6,237 bases of DNA from NCBI GenBank assembly GCA_020428185.1, contig JAGQNH010000082.1, forward strand, positions 1-6,237, written 5' to 3'. Below the pieces are notes generated by a model, which did not search any database, was not told where the DNA came from, and saw nothing but the letters and a program-made list of their open reading frames with translations. This stretch comes from Candidatus Saccharimonadota bacterium. GTDB taxonomy: Bacteria; Patescibacteriota; Saccharimonadia; Saccharimonadales; Saccharimonadaceae. This document shows positions 5,619-6,237 of this stretch, in pieces. Positions within the stretch are counted from its first letter, which is position 1. Every line of letters starts with the position of its first letter. The translations under genes were made by a program, and so were the position numbers.

Positions 5619-6237
5619 TTTTGCAGCACGCTTTCGCTTGTTTGGATCAAGCTCTCGCTTGCGAAGACGAAGGCTTTTTGGCGTCACCTCTAGTAGCTCA
5701 TCGTCATTGATGAAATCGATACATTGCTCAAGACTTAGATCGGTAAACGGCGTCAACTGCACGACACCGTCACTACTACTTGAGCGCATATTGGTGAGGT
5801 GTTTTGCTTTACAGACATTAATCTCCATATCCTCTTGGCGACGATTAAGCCCGATAACCATACCAGCGTATACCTCAACACCAGGACCAATATACAATTC
5901 ACCACGCGACTCCGCAGTCTGCAATGCATATGGTGTTGTCGTACCTGCTTCATACGCTATCAATGCACCGTTGCGTGTTGATGTGAGCTTTGCGCCAAGT
6001 GGCTGGTACCCGTGTGGCAAACTGTTCATAATAACAGTACCCTTAGTTGCGGTCAGTAGTTGATTACGCAAACCAATCAATGCACGAGTAGTGATGATAT
6101 ACGTCTGTCGTATCGCGCCGCTAGCTGTCGTTTCTTGGTGCATTAATTCACCGCGCCGCGTACCCATCTCCTGGCTGATAACACCGACAAATTCATTTCC
6201 AATCTCACTTACTAGCCCCTCTACCGGCCCCTGAACC
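5616..6237 (-). CDS. typA: TypA/BipA translational GTPase, C-terminal part (5' end beyond window)
   Basis: The last 206 residues of a ribosome-associated GTPase of the EF-G/LepA family are present; the GTPase and domain II regions lie outside the window. BipA binds the 70S ribosome and supports large-subunit assembly and stress or low-temperature growth in model bacteria. The visible part covers the end of the EF-G-like domain V region (FVGVISQEMGTRRGEL, starting about residue 16) and the BipA-specific C-terminal domain. Landmarks are TRALIGLRNQLLTATKG, YALQTAESRGELYIGPG, VYAGMVIGLNRR, the very characteristic KAKHLTNMRSS, and FINDDELLEVTPKSLRLRK near the end. The usual ARGLIG/TRG motif reads TRALIG/TKG, a modest divergence. 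A lysine/arginine-rich tail (NKRKRAAK) fits rRNA contact. The stop codon lies inside the hairpin terminator. Confidence 0.95.
   Translation of the reverse strand, partial: VQGPVEGLVSEIGNEFVGVISQEMGTRRGELMHQETTASGAIRQTYIITTRALIGLRNQLLTATKGTVIMNSLPHGYQPLGAKLTSTRNGALIAYEAGTTTPYALQTAESRGELYIGPGVEVYAGMVIGLNRRQEDMEINVCKAKHLTNMRSSSSDGVVQLTPFTDLSLEQCIDFINDDELLEVTPKSLRLRKRELDPNKRKRAAK

Noticed and set aside
5638..6063. 141-residue open frame on the forward strand
   Set aside because: It is antisense to the well-conserved typA gene and encodes low-complexity serine/arginine runs with no recognisable family.
1..6237. CRISPR arrays, insertion sequences, tRNA genes, recoded stop codons
   Set aside because: No spaced direct repeats, transposase motifs, or tRNA-like cloverleaf were seen, and no gene carries in-frame TGA, which argues against the alternative codes of Gracilibacteria or Absconditabacteria.

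Overview
This window is a compact bacterial segment carrying four carbohydrate-active enzymes, one small membrane protein and one translational GTPase. All genes read in the standard code: I see no in-frame TGA in any of them, and the five stops visible are TAA or TAG. The AT-leaning composition, tight packing, lack of signal peptides on most of the glycoside hydrolases and short, divergent versions of familiar families suggest a small-genome lineage such as Saccharibacteria (TM7) or another member of the Candidate Phyla Radiation. That assignment is inference from style; no rRNA or other marker proves it.

Layout, left to right. (1) A partial GH13 alpha-glucosidase-type enzyme runs leftward from about 901 and leaves the window at base 1. 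(2) Divergent from it, a single-domain GH15 glucoamylase-type enzyme runs rightward (about 1003-2157). The gap between them holds a good leftward promoter whose spacer contains an inverted repeat. (3) A GT4 glycosyltransferase follows on the same strand (2227-3405) with its own well-formed promoter, which overlaps a 13-base palindrome. (4) A GH37 trehalase runs leftward (3395 to about 5080) and overlaps the end of the GT4 gene tail to tail by 11 bases. (5) Divergent from the trehalase is a 133-residue, four-helix DUF2569-type membrane protein (5169-5570). (6) A strong bidirectional hairpin terminator separates it from the C-terminal part of typA/bipA, which runs leftward and enters from the right edge.

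The GH13, GH15 and GH37 enzymes all release glucose from alpha-glucosides (maltodextrin or isomaltose-type sugars, alpha-glucan ends, trehalose). Together with a nucleotide-sugar-dependent GT4 enzyme they look like a small alpha-glucan/trehalose turnover locus. The genes are not one operon: direction switches repeatedly and three of the carbohydrate genes have plausible promoters of their own. TypA marks the return to housekeeping genes. I found no mobile element, CRISPR array, tRNA, rRNA or obvious horizontally acquired island, and no clearly undescribed system. The most checkable oddities are the promoter dyads, the altered trehalase signature, the insertion in the GH13 barrel and the basic tail of the glycosyltransferase.
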